A DNA stretch of 32,332 nt, from contig NZ_QVRA01000034.1 of the NCBI RefSeq assembly GCF_003591655.1, positions 1-32,332 on the forward strand, given 5' to 3'. The position numbers and the translations under genes are program-made. The stretch comes from Sphingobium terrigena (lineage in GTDB: Bacteria > Pseudomonadota > Alphaproteobacteria > Sphingomonadales > Sphingomonadaceae). The notes below the pieces were generated by a model. It worked only from the letters and a program-made list of their open reading frames with translations, made no database searches and was not told the DNA's origin. Every line of letters begins with the position of its first letter. Position 1 is the stretch's first letter. Shown here one piece after another: positions 31,246 to 32,332 of the stretch.

Positions 31246-31406
31246 GAGGCTGGGCGATCCGCGGGTTCTGGGAGCCACTGACCGGCGACCATGCGGGCTA
31301 TTGGCGCTGGCGGATCGGCGATTATCGCGTGGTAGCGCGGATCGAGGATGAGCGGGTGGTAATCATCGTGGTGCGCGTGGCGCATCGGCGGGAGGTTTAT
31401 CGGTGA
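31244..31406 (+). pseudogene. RelE-type toxin C-terminal remnant, frameshifted
   Basis: One frame from 31244 reads ERLGDPRVLG, which then shifts to another frame reading EPLTGDHAGYWRWRIGDYRV, continuing through VVIIVVRVAHRREVYR and ending at TGA 31404-31406. Both pieces, in this order, match the second half of RelE/ParE-fold toxins (DDPRxLGxxLTG-x-x-AGYWRxRVGDYRx and the final GHRREVYR). No N-terminal half or RBS-equipped start is seen, so it is a broken remnant. It lies on the same strand as yoeB, directly downstream. Confidence 0.72.
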
Positions 31407-31495
31407 GAATAAACTGCGAAGACTGGACGGCGCAGTTGGTGAGGCATTAGCGCATTATTGGGTGCAACGAGGCAGTAAACCCAGTATCCTTGGTT

Positions 31496-32236
31496 ATGGC
31501 TTATCAAGAACCACCAAGCAACAAATCCGCCGTGAGGCGCGCAGGTCAGGCTATTTCCGCCGGCAGCGCAACTGACGATGATTACCTCCTTGTGGACAAA
31601 TGGCGCTCGGCGCATGGATACGTAATAAACACTTTTCAAGCTTGGCTCAAGGGCCACATCAATAAACGGGAATATTATATAGAATTTGCGCAGAGGCTTA
31701 AAAGAAGAAATACTGTAATAGATAAACTAAAGCGTAGAAATTCTGCAGGTGATCCTTTGATATTAGATGTATCAGCAATGCATGATTTTGCTGGATGCAG
31801 AATGATATTCAATGATGTTCAGCAGCTTGAAGATTTCAGATCATACATTCATTCGACTCAGGTTATGCGAAATGTTGAACATGTTTTGCGCCATGAGCCT
31901 AATAAATATAACTATATTGATAGTCCAAAATCGACGGGTTATCGTGGCATACATGACGTGTATAGACACTTTCCCCGCGGTAGCACCAGAAGCCAAGAGA
32001 AGAAGCCTTGGGATGGACTCTTAGTAGAACTTCAATATAGGACTCGTGCGCAGCATGCGTGGGCAACTGCGGTGGAGATTTCCGATCTTTTGGACGGTGA
32101 ACGAACAAAATTTGATCTTGATATAAGCGAACGAGGGCAATTTTTTGCAATTGCTAGTGAGATAATTGCTCGTCGGCACGAAAGTCTTTCTCGCGCTTAC
32201 ATAGAAATATCGGTCGTGTCCCACGGGGTGGTGTAG
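31496..32236 (+). CDS. RelA/SpoT-domain (alarmone-synthetase fold) protein, truncated by IS256
   Basis: The readable part is 246 residues. The RelA/SpoT nucleotidyltransferase motifs are present in order: MHDFAGCRMIF (residues 95-105), YIDSPKSTGYRGIH (140-153; Tyr149 is the base-stacking position) and VELQYRTRAQHAWA (177-190; Glu178, Gln180, Arg182 as in the ExQxRT motif). No HD hydrolase or TGS domain is visible. ATG 31496 is preferred over TTG 31490. At 32212 the IS256 end interrupts it, and the last codons come from the IS. The gene is conspicuously AT-rich against its neighbours, indicating recent transfer. Homologues of this layout may be toxin-like or house-keeping. Confidence 0.8.
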   Translation: MAYQEPPSNKSAVRRAGQAISAGSATDDDYLLVDKWRSAHGYVINTFQAWLKGHINKREYYIEFAQRLKRRNTVIDKLKRRNSAGDPLILDVSAMHDFAGCRMIFNDVQQLEDFRSYIHSTQVMRNVEHVLRHEPNKYNYIDSPKSTGYRGIHDVYRHFPRGSTRSQEKKPWDGLLVELQYRTRAQHAWATAVEISDLLDGERTKFDLDISERGQFFAIASEIIARRHESLSRAYIEISVVSHGVV

Positions 32237-32332
32237 GAAGGTTTTCCTGAGAAGGGTGGCCACCGTCGATCTTCTGGTAGGGTTCGGATGCGAACTCGAA
32301 CCTGGAGAAGAAGACGATGACCGACGACAGAA
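32212..32332 (+). mobile_element. IS256-family insertion sequence, left end (partial)
   Basis: The element starts with the 28-base terminal repeat 32212-32239 (GGTCGTGTCCCACGGGG...), exact reverse complement of 94-121. Past it lies the untranslated leader, a GGAGAAG ribosome site (32304-32310) and the transposase ATG at 32317. The element runs out of the window. It is in the same orientation as the copy at the left edge and interrupts the RelA/SpoT-domain gene. Confidence 0.88.
32317..32332 (+). CDS. IS256-family transposase, first codons
   Basis: ATG 32317 opens MTDDR, cut off by the window edge. GGAGAAG sits 6 bases upstream. MTDDR is a frequent opening of IS256-type transposases. The start also agrees with the matching C-terminal piece at 1-63, so the two edges likely encode the same protein type. 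Confidence 0.7.

Noticed and set aside
1..32332. CRISPR array or rRNA operon
   Set aside because: I saw no regularly spaced repeats of CRISPR type and no rRNA-like segments on either strand.

Overview
The window is GC-rich alphaproteobacterial DNA, most likely from a Sphingomonadaceae genome (Sphingobium/Sphingomonas type). The core genes (recF, dnaN, rlmN, cfa), the DUF3297 and PspC-like proteins, the secreted CHAP-domain pair and a large TonB-dependent receptor fit that group. This placement rests on protein resemblance only; no rRNA gene is present.

Both ends of the window lie inside copies of one IS256-family element in the same orientation. The left edge holds the last 20 codons of its transposase and one terminal repeat. 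The right edge holds the opposite terminal repeat and the first codons of the transposase. The region is therefore either bracketed by two direct IS copies or ends at repeats that broke an assembly.

Positions 122-8341 look like accessory DNA: a divergent MerR regulator/aldo-keto reductase pair with a MerR-type promoter, a GFA-family protein, a one-domain tyrosine recombinase, a VOC protein, a small DksA/TraR zinc-finger protein, a GlxA-type DJ-1/AraC regulator, and a LOV-(degenerate GGDEF)-EAL protein that should degrade c-di-GMP under blue-light control. An AT-rich gene-poor stretch follows, ending in a short match to a tRNA 3' end that could mark an island boundary.

Positions 8463-29749 look like core chromosome. 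They carry a periplasmic cyclophilin, a DUF72 protein, small membrane proteins with a PspC protein, a gamma-glutamylcyclotransferase, an exported peroxiredoxin, a VOC protein, a lipoprotein, recF, two tandem CHAP paralogues, DUF3297, an Arg/Trp-rich secreted protein, and a cytochrome b / Tat molybdoprotein / cyclopropane synthase cluster. Next come an outer-membrane beta-barrel protein, rlmN with a small secreted-protein gene, dnaN, a membrane PAS-GGDEF-EAL-PilZ protein, a CheB-like receiver protein and the TonB receptor.

Positions 30012-31406 form a toxin-antitoxin cluster: AbrB/MazE-type antitoxin plus Doc (catalytic His missing) facing a YefM-YoeB pair across a shared promoter/operator, with a frameshifted RelE remnant behind yoeB. 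An AT-rich RelA/SpoT-domain gene follows and is cut by the right IS256 copy. The main themes are c-di-GMP signalling (two multidomain proteins), envelope and redox functions, and a decaying, IS-invaded stress/TA region at the right edge.
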